DNA from: Unio delphinus
Lineage: Eukaryota; Mollusca; Bivalvia; Unionida; Unionidae
Direction of reading: 5' to 3'
DNA length: 64,000 nucleotides
NCBI GenBank assembly: GCA_029339505.1
Contig: JAQISU010001235.1
Coordinates: forward strand, 39,833,815-39,897,814
Shown here one piece after another: positions 35,358 to 46,329 of the stretch; the first letter of the stretch is position 1, and every line of letters begins with the position of its first letter. The notes under the pieces were generated by a model that was not told the DNA's origin, did not search any database, and saw nothing but the letters and a program-made list of their open reading frames with translations. A program made the translations under genes and the position numbers.

Positions 35358-36614
35358 TGGCAGAGAACATTCTGGCAGAAAAGCCTCAGAATTGCGTACA
35401 TATGAAACCTTTAGATCATTAAATATGGTCGTTAGTAATAAAAATGTTCAAAGACATAAAAAGCACATGTTGAACAAAGATTGGACACATTTGACAGAAA
35501 TCATTTTGACATTGAATGTCGTTCAATATTATGCAAATAAGCCGACCTGCTTTTAAATAATATCTACATTACTAAAAACTTGACAAAAATCGTTCAAGAG
35601 TTTCTTTCCGGAAATTATCTTATTCTTGTAGAGAAATTATAATCTTTTGCTTTGAAATATGAGACAAACATAACTTTAAATGACATCTTCTCAAAAGTAA
35701 CTTAAGGAAACTTCACCAAATTAGTTATCTAGGTCCTATCTGATTATAGACGAGATCTCGTGATTGTTTGGAAAATGTTAATTTGATTCTTTGGCCAAAA
35801 GGTTAAAATGCAAGGTTAGTGTCAGTAGCAGATGTGTCGCCAAAGGACTGCATTCAAAGCTGCAAATACAAGCAATTGAAAATTTGAGAAACCTGAGGCT
35901 ACGTATTTGCATTTCAACCTCAAGCGATATTACTAACCATGCCTCGTTGAGCTCAATATACAGGCAGAGACTTTTGCGGGATTCTGTCGCGATGACTTGT
36001 TAATGACGTTGTGCCATTGACTTTAAAAATGTTTGACAAATCGTTGCAAGTTTGCTTCAGAAAAAGAATAATTGATTTATGTCTTAAAATGTTAATGCTC
36101 TTTTCAGTGGTTATTACATTATTCGAAATTTGATACTCTATTGATTATGCTATCGAGGACATACGACAGCCATCCTATAAACTGAAAATGTTATGTTCTC
36201 ATTTGCATGCGGATTGGTTTGAATACAGAATGAAGGAAACAATTATTCATATGACTGTAGTTAAATTGGTTATAAACGTCCCAATATTTTCACAAGTCTT
36301 GATCCACATGCTTTAAATGTTAATTAACAGAAAATCTAATTGACAATATGGTAATGTGATTTTGCTCCGAGGTAAAGCAGCAGTAAAGTTACAAATAAAA
36401 CCTATAACACTAGACATTATTAAAAGTTCGCACAATTGTCAGCTGAGTTCATTTATGTACAACTTATTTTTGAACAACATAACACTCATATTACAGTCGC
36501 GAGCTAATTTGTTATTTAACTGAATACTCACTTGATATGAAAGCATACAAATGTTTTAAAAAAAATGTTTGGAATAGAATGATTTGATCCCAAGTGTTTT
36601 ACTCGTGTTTCTCT

Positions 36615-36617
<3 letters not shown>
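35358..36617. other. Unassigned AT-rich sequence
   Basis: A 70-codon frame at 35791-36003 has basic composition but no motif. Confidence 0.4.

Positions 36618-36665
<48 letters not shown>
36618..36665. repeat. (GA)n microsatellite
   Basis: Pure GA repeat. Confidence 0.97.
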
Positions 36666-36667
<2 letters not shown>

Positions 36668-36869
36668 CGCTCTTCAGTTAAAAGTTAACAAATTACAACT
36701 TCCAAATGAATCCACAGTTATCATTGGATATGTGAGACACTATTAGCCATAACTTCAAACTGTGCCATACAATTTCCATAAAATATTATGCATATGGATA
36801 AAATGTAAATAAATTGACATGTATATTAAAGTCTAAGGCTTTGTATCAATCGTCAGAACTAAATGCAAT

Positions 36870-37045
36870 CATGACCATTGAATCAAGCTTGACCATATAA
36901 TCAAGTCTAAGCGGAACAGCTTTTGAAGTTCTAGAGTGGCGATCCAATCAAGTGTATGCGTGACAATCCATTCAAGAATGAGCGTGACCATCAACTTAAG
37001 TGTAAGCGTAGCCATCTGATTATGTGTAAGCGTGTCCATCTAAAT
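36870..37045. repeat. Degenerate repeat of about 27-30 bp
   Basis: About six units with GTGACCATC, AATCAAGTGTAAGC in varied form. Confidence 0.65.
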
Positions 37046-37200
37046 CTGATTGTCATAAGTAAAAATCCAAATTTATCCAAGGAGATGAATTTATCTTACA
37101 AATTAAGAAGTTTACCCTCTCTTCGTCCCATGTCCGTCCCGTCAACCTCACATTTTGTTTCTGCAATAATACGAGATATATACCCTTTGTTGATTGTCAC

Positions 37201-37482
37201 ATTCGACCTCGACGGTAACATCTAAATTCGACCTCGACGGTAACATCTATATTCGACCTCGACGGTAACATCTAAATTCGACCTGGACGGTAACATCTAA
37301 TTTCGACCTCTACGGTAACATCTATATTCGACCTCGACGGTAACATCTATATTCGACCTCGACGGTAACATCTATATTCGACCTCGACGGTAACATCTAT
37401 ATTCGACCTCGACGGTAACATCTATATTCGACCTCGACGGTAACATCTATATTCGACCTCGACGGTAACATCTAAATTCGAC
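37201..37482. repeat. 24-bp minisatellite
   Basis: Nearly 12 units of ATTCGACCTCGACGGTAACA followed by TCTA, with a few point variants and no length changes. GC content is above the local background. Confidence 0.96.
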
Positions 37483-38635
37483 GCAATACCGTTTGGTCGA
37501 CTGCGTTAAAGTGCGCAATAGATTGGTCGTGTATAGTACACAACGCACGCCGAAAATTTCGATTGAACTTACTGTAGAATTGATGGAGATGCTACGAATG
37601 AAGAAATAGTTCGATGCATTTACAACTTCTAGGTCAGTCTGTTTCTTAACTTGACGAGGTTGTCCGACTGGTAGTTACCGACATATATTCGATGTATGAT
37701 CCGTACGATTGAAGTTACGAATGGGGATCAACCTGTTGACATTTGGAAGCAGTACATGATCCAAGCATACACCTAACCGAAAATAGCATCTCCCATGTGT
37801 TCAAAATATCACCCCGAATTAAATAAAGTACACTAGTTTTTGCAGTTATTGAAAATAGGAAAATGACTTGCTAGACTAGTCAATAACAGCTTCTGTCAAT
37901 GTTTAAAAAAATATGCAATCAAAAAAAAAATCTTATCGGTTCTTTTGTTTTACAATTTGTTTTTTGAAGTCCAGGAAGTGAAAACGACCAAGCGCGGAAC
38001 TATTAGTTTTTTTATTTTATTGGTAGACATCCGAAATAAACCACACTGCATCCTTTTGTTTTTATTTAATATCATTAGAAATATACTCGCGATGGAATTT
38101 TCGTCGAACAAAGTGCAGGATTTTTCTGTAAATTAATTACTTAGCCAACAAACCTCTGGTTCGAGTGGCGTGCCTCCTGACTACACATGCGCTCTGCCCA
38201 TCTGCCTTTACACTGGCCAGAGCGACGTAAAAAGAGTGACAAACTTTGAGGAATTGACCTGAAAACTGTGTCACGTTTTAGTGACGACGACGGCAGTGTG
38301 ATGTAGTTGAATATACTTTTTTTAATGAGCACATATATTACAGCAAAATCAGTTTTAAAAAAAAAATATATATTTTATTTTAGATTCGTCCCCAGTGGAA
38401 GTGCAGGTATCATGCACAGTTTGCAGTCTTCTATCTTAGTCCTAATGTACATTATTTCTGACAATAGTTTATGCTGTATATCGTTGAGACAATGAGGTAT
38501 CATGTACCAATATGATCTGTAATACTATTCAATTCAACCTGTCGAGGAGTGTATGTAATCACCGTATATAAACAATCTTTCAGGGAAACCTTGTCTTTCA
38601 TATATCATTATCCCTAGATAGCGCGCTTAATAATT
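37483..38635. other. Unassigned sequence
   Basis: Short frames on both strands at 37945-38495; nothing recognised. Confidence 0.4.
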
Positions 38636-38815
38636 GTGTGGGTTTGGTTTTACGGCAATCAACACATCAAAGGCTATTAGTATGGAGACAATTGGAGTAA
38701 AGTTACTTGCCAATGCACACATCATATTCGACAACCTGTACTGACCCATGGTAAGATTCGATCCCATGACTATGTGACCCACAGCGGCTCCTTGGTTATG
38801 GGGACGGAGGATATA
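38636..38815 (-). mobile_element. Possible relic of another tRNA-related SINE
   Basis: The reverse complement has a B-box-like GGGATCGAATC near 38760 and ends in GCCGTAAAACCAAACCCAC, like the 3' ends of several mollusc SINEs. It is weakly conserved and unlike families A and B. Confidence 0.3.
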
Positions 38816-38949
38816 GTAGATGTGTATTGTAATGTGTGGGTGTTACTGTTTTTGATATTTTTTTGTTAATTGTTTCGCGAAAAGTTTCCAATTTGGAGAT
38901 AGACTCACGAGTAATGTACAAATTTAAATAAGGCAACGCGCATCTAGTA

Positions 38950-39046
38950 TGTTCCAAAGTCTATTGATTCCTGATTGGAGACTGAGTTGTACGTTATTAC
39001 CATAAAACAATAAATGATGAAATGTATCCATCACTATGGACTGTGA

Positions 39047-39100
<54 letters not shown>

Positions 39101-39200
39101 CATCCATCACTATGGACTGTGGAATTATTGGACATACACTAATTGTATAAATAAATGAGGGCGTGGACTTAGATCACAATTATTTTTCATATACAGTCCA
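38950..39200. repeat. Unexpanded relative of the 39.4-41.2 kb repeat locus
   Basis: CAAAGTCTATTGATTCCTG, TTGTACGTTATTACCA and CATCACTATGGACTGTG, then AATGAGGGCGTGGACTTAGA, match in order the left flank, one unit and the right flank of the large 52-bp array. An (ATT)n tract (39048-39100) sits where the other copy carries the array, between two copies of ATCCATCACTATGGACTG. Confidence 0.75.
39048..39100. repeat. (ATT)n microsatellite
   Basis: Pure ATT repeat flanked by a 20-bp direct repeat. Confidence 0.96.
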
Positions 39201-39458
39201 TACAAAACGCTTCATGATCTGTATTTGTAATGGAGAGGAACATCTTTTAGATAATTATAATTTAGTTTATTCATCTTTCTCAATATCTTGCTTTCAAAAG
39301 CGTCTGATAAATACTAAGTGACCTGTTCTCATTCTAAATTGAATTACATATTGAACCTTGATGAGACATAATTAGTCCGTTTCTGTTTCATCTTTCTTTT
39401 TCTAAACTTAAATACTAAAATAGTTTTACCAAAGTCTGTCGATTCCTGGTTGCTGAAT

Positions 39459-41174
39459 GAGTTTGTACGTTATCCCCACAAATATCCACATGCAGTGTAT
39501 TCATTGCTATGAGTTTGTACGTTATCCCCACAAACATCCACATGCAGTGTATTCATTGCTATGAGTTTGTACGTTATCCCCACAAATATCCACATGCAGT
39601 GTATTCATTGCTATGAGTTTGTACGTTATCCCCACAAACATCCACATGCAGTGTATTCATTGCTATGAGTTTGTACGTTATCCCCACAAATATCCACATG
39701 CAGTGTATTCATTGCTATGAGTTTGTACGTTATCCCCACAAATATCCACATGCAGTGTATTCATTGCTATGAGTTTGTACGTTATCCCCACAAATATCCA
39801 CATGCAGTGTATTCATTGCTATGAGTTTGTACGTTATCCCCACAAATATCCACATGCAGTGTATTCATTGCTATGAGTTTGTACGTTATCCCCACAAACA
39901 TCCACATGCAGTGTATTCATTGCTATGAGTTTGTACGTTATCACCACAAATATCCACATGCAGTGTATTCATTGCTATGAGTTTGTACGTTATCCCCACA
40001 AACATCCACATGCAGTGTAGTCATTGCTATGAGTTTGTACGTTATCACCACAAATATCCACATGCAGTGTATTCATTGCTATGAGTTTGTACGTTATCAC
40101 CACAAATATCCACATGCAGTGTATTCATTGCTATGAGTTTGTACGTTATCACCACAAATATCCACATGCAGTGTATTCATTGCTATGAGTTTGTACGTTA
40201 TCACCACAAACATCCACATGCAGTGTATTCATTGCTATGAGTTTGTACGTTATCACCACAAATATCCACATGCAGTGTATTCATTGCTATGAGTTTGTAC
40301 GTTATCACCACAAATATCCACTTGCAGTGTATTCATTGCTATGAGTTTGTACGTTATCACCACAAACATCCACATGCAGTGTATTCATTGCTATGAGTTT
40401 GTACGTTATCACCACAAACATCCACATGCAGTGTATTCATTGCTATGAGTTTGTACGTTATCCCCACAAATATCCACATGCAGTGTATTCATTGCTATGA
40501 GTTTGTACGTTATCACCACAAACATCCACATGCAGTGTATTCATTGCTATGAGTTTGTACGTTATCCCCACAAATATCCACATGCAGTGTATTCATTGCT
40601 ATGAGTTTGTACGTTATCCCCACAAACATCCACATGCAGTGTATTCATTGCTATGAGTTTGTACGTTATTACCACAAACATCCACTTGCAGTGTATTCAT
40701 TGCTATGAGTTTGTACGTTATCACCACAAACATCCACATGCAGTGTATTCATTGCTATGAGTTTGTACGTTATCCCCACAAACATCCACATGCAGTGTAT
40801 TCATTGCTATGAGTTTGTACGTTATCCCCACAAACATCCACATGCAGTGTATTCATTGCTATGAGTTTGTACGTTATCCCCACAAACATCCACATGCAGT
40901 GTATTCATTGCTATGAGTTTGTACGTTATCCCCACAAACATCCACATGCAGTGTATTCATTGCTATGAGTTTGTACGTTATCCCCACAAACATCCACATG
41001 CAGTGTATTCATTGCTATGAGTTTGTACGTTATCCCCACAAACATCCACATGCAGTGTATTCATTGCTATGAGTTTGTACGTTATCACCACAAACAACCA
41101 CATGCAGTGTATTCATTGCTATGAGTTTGTACGTTATCCCCACAAACATCCACATGCAGTGTATTCATTGCTAT
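39459..41174. repeat. 52-bp minisatellite, 33 units
   Basis: The unit begins GAGTTTGTACGTTATCCCCA and ends CAGTGTATTCATTGCTAT. The total of 1716 bp equals 33 x 52 exactly, so I see no length change across the array. Units differ mainly at two sites (CCCC or CACC; AATATCC or AACATCC), with a few private changes. Confidence 0.97.
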
Positions 41175-41638
41175 GGGCTTTTACATAGTTGGTCAGGCAC
41201 TAACTGCATCAAGAAATGCGGACGTGGACTCCGATCCCAAATATTTTTTTCTATATCGTCCCTTCATTTGTTTGTCAATACTAATTTTGCTTTGTGTCCA
41301 AATCCTTAAAAAAATCACGTGTTAACCTAAATGATCTTTAACGGTGAACGCGTGGTGATGTTTTTGTCATATGTTATTAGGCATTCTTTTGAGAGGCAGA
41401 GTTTAAAAAAAAAAAAAAAAAAAAAAACAAACGTGCAGCGGGTTACGCATTTCACTTCTAGACGAGCAACAATACATCATTTCTCGCTGTGCACTGGCGT
41501 CAAGTTACAAACTGACAACAACATTATAATGCTTATAGACTTAAGATAAAACAAGTACCTTTACATCATTAACAAGAAAATAACTATTGTAACCTGACAA
41601 AAAGAGATGAAAAGTGTTATAAAATATATTCGGACCGC

Positions 41639-42318
41639 ATTAATAGGCAGTCACCAAGACGTAATATCGTGACTTGAGTCCTATCAAGTCATTAAGAGGC
41701 AGTCACCAAGACGTAATATCGTGACTTGAGTCCTGTCAAGTCATTAATAGGTAGTGACCAAGGCGTAATATCGTGACTTGAGTCCTATCAAGTCATTAAG
41801 AGGCAGTGACCAATAATGTAATATCGTGACTTGAGTCCTGTCAAGTCATTAATAGGTAGTGACCAAGGCGTAATATCGTGACTTGAGTCCTATCAAGTCA
41901 TTAAGAGGCAGTCACCAAGACGTAATATCGTGACTTGAGTCCTGTCAAGTCATTAATAGGTAGTGACCAAGGCGTAATATCGTGACTTGAGTCCTATCAA
42001 GTCATTAATAGGCAGTCACCAAGATGTAATATCGTGACTTGAGTCCTATCAAGTCATTAATAGGCAGTGACCAAGACGTAATATCGTGACTTGAGTCCTA
42101 TCAAGTCATTAGGAGGCAGTGACCAAGACGTAATATCGTGACTTGAGTCCTATCAAGTCATTAATAGGTAGTGACCAAGACGTAATATCGTGACTTGAGT
42201 CCTATCAAGTCATTAATAGGCAGTGACCAAGACGTAATATCGTGACTTGAGTCCTGTCAAGTCATTAATAGGCAGTCACCAAGACGTAATGTCGTGACTT
42301 GAGTCCTATCAAGTCATT
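41639..42318. repeat. 52-bp minisatellite with a hairpin per unit, 13 units
   Basis: The unit contains AATAGGCAGTGACCAAGACG and TAATATCGTGACTTGAGTCC, ending TATCAAGTCATT. Each unit carries GACTTGA-GTCCTA-TCAAGTC, a 7-bp perfect stem with a 6-nt loop. The sequence is unrelated to the 52-bp array just upstream. Confidence 0.96.
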
Positions 42319-42719
42319 GCCACATCTAGTTTAGTTTTACTCACGAAGTCATTTTGAGTTTCCTTGCAAAGAAGGTGTGGCAGTGATCAGAAAGTGTGTA
42401 ATTGTTTTGTAGCAAGTTCGTTTGAGACGAGAAAACCGTATTTGCTATATCTTCCTTAATGAAACGAATGTTTGAATACAGTTAATACTTAATTGTATTG
42501 CAGTGTAATTTCTGTAAAATATGTTCTAAATATGAAACATAAATTAAGTTTGGTTTTATTATAACAGCATTTGAAATAAACTATAAATGTTATAAAAAAT
42601 TGGAGAAAATATTAAAATTTGGATTTCAATTTTGTTTCTTCATCGCCAAGGTTTTATCAGGACTCGAATTGTTTTTTTTTTCCTTTATAGTCCCTATATT
42701 TGTCTGTCAGTAAAAAAAA
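42319..42719. other. Unique spacer between two minisatellites
   Basis: AT-rich, no ORF and no similarity to either neighbouring array. Confidence 0.5.
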
Positions 42720-43312
42720 AATCATATATCATTCTGTCAGTACCCAGTACCACATAATAAATCATATATCATTCTGTCAGTACCCAGTACCACATAATAA
42801 ATCATATATCATTCTGTCAGTACCTAGTACCACATAATAAATCATATATCATTCTGTCAGTACCTAGTACCACATAATAAATCATTTATCATTCTGTCAG
42901 TACTTAGTACCACATAATAAATCATTTATCATTCTGTCAGTACCTAGTGCCACATAATAAATCACATATCATTCTGTCAGTACTTAGTACCACATAATAA
43001 ATCATATATCATTCTGTCAGTACCTAGTACCACATAATAAATCATATATCATTCTGTCAGTACCTAGTACCACATAATAAATCATTTATCATTATGTCAG
43101 TACCTAGTACCACATAATAAATCATATATCATTCTGTCAGTACCTAGTACCACATAATAAATCATTTATCATTCTGTCAGTACCTAGTACCACATAATAA
43201 ATCATATATCATTCTGTCAGTACCTAGTACCACATAATAAATCATTTATCATTCTGTCAGTACCTAGTACCACAAAAGAAATCATATATCATTCTGTCAG
43301 TACCTAGGTTTC
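42720..43312. repeat. 40-bp minisatellite, about 15 units
   Basis: The unit is ATCATATATCATTCTGTCAG followed by TACCTAGTACCACATAATAA. Register is constant, with point variants only; one last diverged unit lies at 43325-43350. Confidence 0.96.
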
Positions 43313-43350
43313 CAGTTTGCACAGCACAAAATAAATCATATATCATTCTA

Positions 43351-44003
43351 AATTATCATTAAAGAGGAACCCAAGGTGAAGTTCTTGTCAGAGGTTATCC
43401 GTCAGTTTATGAGACAGGACTGTAAACTGTTCTAAAAATAAAAAATGATCTTTAAATCAATACCAAAAACTACTCAAATGTAAATTTACTACCAAACTGA
43501 GAGAATAGAAAAGACACTAAGAATTGACTGAGGCTTTAATCGTTTACCTGGAAGTGATAAGTTTTACCTGAGTCAACGTGGAGGTTCATCATTACCAGTA
43601 TAGATGGTAATTTAAATATTTCCAATAGCGGCACTTTCATTTTGACATCATAACGCGATATTCGGTCTGATATACACTAGATAGGATGTCTCGTGTAAAG
43701 TTTAACACCTGAATTTTGTCTATAAACATAAATGGTTGGATGTGATTTATTAAACGATTATGATGTTGTTTTTTTTACTATAACATGACATAGAAAAAGA
43801 AAGCAGAATAACATATTACTTTTTATGTTAATAACACGTCTTATCAACAGAGTCGGTCGGCTGCCTTGGCGTTTGATCAACAGGAGACGCAAGCTGAGCA
43901 ACTAAGTTTTTAAAAACTATCGCAAGAGTATAAGATTGTTTTGAGAATCTATAAATGTGTATTTGGGATTTAAAATCACAGCATCATAAATCTGGCAAGG
44001 AAT
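43351..44003. other. Unassigned sequence
   Basis: No feature recognised between the 40-bp and 32-bp arrays. Confidence 0.4.
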
Positions 44004-44215
44004 ACACAAATAAGCCGATATTACAAACCATACACAAATAAAGCCGATATTACAAAGAAAGGATACACAAAAAAGCCGATATTACAAAGAAAGGATACAC
44101 AAAAAAGCCGATATTACAAAGAAAGGATACATAAAAAAGCCGATATCACAAAGAAAGAATACACAATAAAGCCGATATTACAAAAAGATACACAAATAAA
44201 GTCGATATTACAAAG
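44004..44215. repeat. Minisatellite of about 32 bp
   Basis: About seven units with AAGCCGATATTACAAAGAAA and GGATACACAAA, with small length differences. Confidence 0.92.
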
Positions 44216-44286
44216 GGTAAAAAGCAAAAGGTACAAAAATAAAGCTAACATGGTTAAAATATTTAAAATATTAAATTTAATTTTTA

Positions 44287-44442
44287 GATATAAACTGCAT
44301 GATTTTAAAAAGTTCAAAACGTTCTTAGAACATATCACGGGACAGAGTTTGCTTCCCTTAGACGCTTCTTACTACATACTTGAAGGCGCGTCGGGACCAT
44401 TCAGCATCACCGAGTCCACAAGTTATGATTTCAAAGAAACGT
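44287..44442 (+). other. Candidate exon, unrecognised
   Basis: Within an open frame of 125 codons (44250-44627), an acceptor-like TTAATTTTTAG precedes codons for KLHDFKKFKTFLEHITGQS and DASYYILEGASGPFSI, with a weak donor-like GTGTGA near 44441. The spacing is faintly like a doublecortin domain. There are no neighbouring exons to support it. Confidence 0.2.
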
Positions 44443-44627
44443 GTGATATTTATACTAGAATTATATTGTATTACACTGTTACAATTTCACTTGATTGTCC
44501 CTTTCTATTTGTTGCACATAGTTCTGTAAATATTTATCCGCGTAACTTGTTATTTTCCAGAAATATCATCTGTTCCTCTTTACACCAGTCAAACGATTTT
44601 AAAATAAAACTACGGCAAAATTCCTAA

Positions 44628-45112
44628 TATTTATAAATATGCATTATATTTAATCGTAAACATTACATATATTGGATTGACTTTGTAGCTGAGAGAACTA
44701 GAGTGGTTGTAGGATGTGTTTCTGTTAGCGTTCCACAAGGCACTTACAGAAGGCATACAAGATGGTTCAGTTGAAGAAATAAATTAAAAGTGAAAAGAAA
44801 TGATCCTGTAAGATATATGAGAAATTGCATATTTTATAAGAGTCGACGCGTCAGATCCGTTTCGATTTCGCTAATCGAAATAATATAAACATGGTCAGAG
44901 ACTTTGAGTTGAGTTTGACATATATATGTTTAAGACCTAATGTTCTTATGTCATAAAATATACGGTGTATCAATTAGGGAAACTTTAACTTAGTTTTCGA
45001 TATATATTGAATTTGTAAAAGAAGTTGAATAATTTGAATACTGTCCGGCTTTTGCGAGCCTTGGCGAGTAACGTAAATTTAAAATGAAAAATGTGTCAAC
45101 TATTTGACACAA
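44628..45112. other. Unassigned AT-rich sequence
   Basis: No ORF or repeat recognised. Confidence 0.4.
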
Positions 45113-45236
<124 letters not shown>

Positions 45237-45339
45237 TGTTAGTGATAGTTATATTAAGTATTGATTGTTTTTTTGTTGAGTGTGACGTTTAAAGACTTTG
45301 GGTATGTTACGGGGTGCAATGTTTGCATGCAATATCATC

Positions 45340-45618
45340 CAGCACAAAGTAGATGCACAACTAATTTTTAATGCATAATTTTAATCATTATAATGGCTTA
45401 ATAGGAATGTCATTCACAAAGTTAGGTAAGTTACGTAATATATCCAAAAGTAGTTTGCAGCTACACCACTCAGCCATAGCTTTGATACTTTTTTCAATGT
45501 TACTGCCAAATATTCTCACAACTTTGCTATCCCGCCGCTGTCACCAAAATTTTCACGGGTACAAAAAGTTGTTAACAATAACATCCAACACAAAGTTGAT
45601 TCCCAACCAGTTTTAATG
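45340..45618. repeat. Diverged repeat, offset about 240 bp
   Basis: CATCCAGCACAAAGTAGATG (45348) and CATCCAACACAAAGTTGATT (45582), each followed by a diverged TTTTAATG stretch. Similarity is limited to about 40-60 bp. Confidence 0.45.
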
Positions 45619-46208
45619 TTTACCCAAGCTAGGACTGAAGACGACTACTCTTTACACAGAACATATTGGTAGTTTTACACCAGGGCGATAGTTTATCAAA
45701 ACTACAGATCAGAAACAATGTCGGAGTTCATTAATATGATAAATTCTTGCTTTTACAGTGATGACACATACAGACCCCAAATCATATGTGTCATAATGTT
45801 TATCAGTATCAGATGTGTGAATTATGTAGAATTTGTTTCAACATTACCTTTAAACAAAAACTACCATATACAACGATGCCTCCGTTCTTAATGATAACCA
45901 ATATTTATACAATAGCTTGTAGGGAAATTATTGGCATGACGGCAAGAGGGTAAGTCACATTGTATTGGGCTACAGTGTAGTCATTATGTGAGTTAGAATG
46001 AAGAATTGAAACAGGCTATTTAAATGCCATTCGTGGTCGATATAATCGTACATATATGCAAGCCATTAGGAAACTGTGTTAATGAAAAGCAGAGAAGGTG
46101 TAGCATCAAAGTGTCCTCTGTGTCAGTAGATAGAGATGAAAGTGGTATCCATTGAAGATAAAATTACCAATTTTTTTTGTTCACCGCATATTCTTTGAGC
46201 ATGATAGG

Positions 46209-46210
<2 letters not shown>
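45619..46210. other. Unassigned sequence
   Basis: No ORF or repeat recognised before the LINE copy. Confidence 0.4.

Positions 46211-46253
<43 letters not shown>
46211..46253. repeat. (GT)n microsatellite
   Basis: Pure GT repeat. Confidence 0.97.
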
Positions 46254-46255
<2 letters not shown>

Positions 46256-46329
46256 ATGAATGGTTACAGAATCATAAACCTGGAATGTCTGAAAGAGCTC
46301 GTGATTGACATAGTCCAGTAACATAGTCC

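Noticed and set aside
39459..41174. DnaA-box-like TTATCCCCACA in every 52-bp unit
   Set aside because: A chance resemblance to a bacterial origin motif in a eukaryotic minisatellite.
39459..43312. CRISPR arrays
   Set aside because: Units are contiguous and near identical with no unique spacers, and the sequence is animal nuclear DNA.
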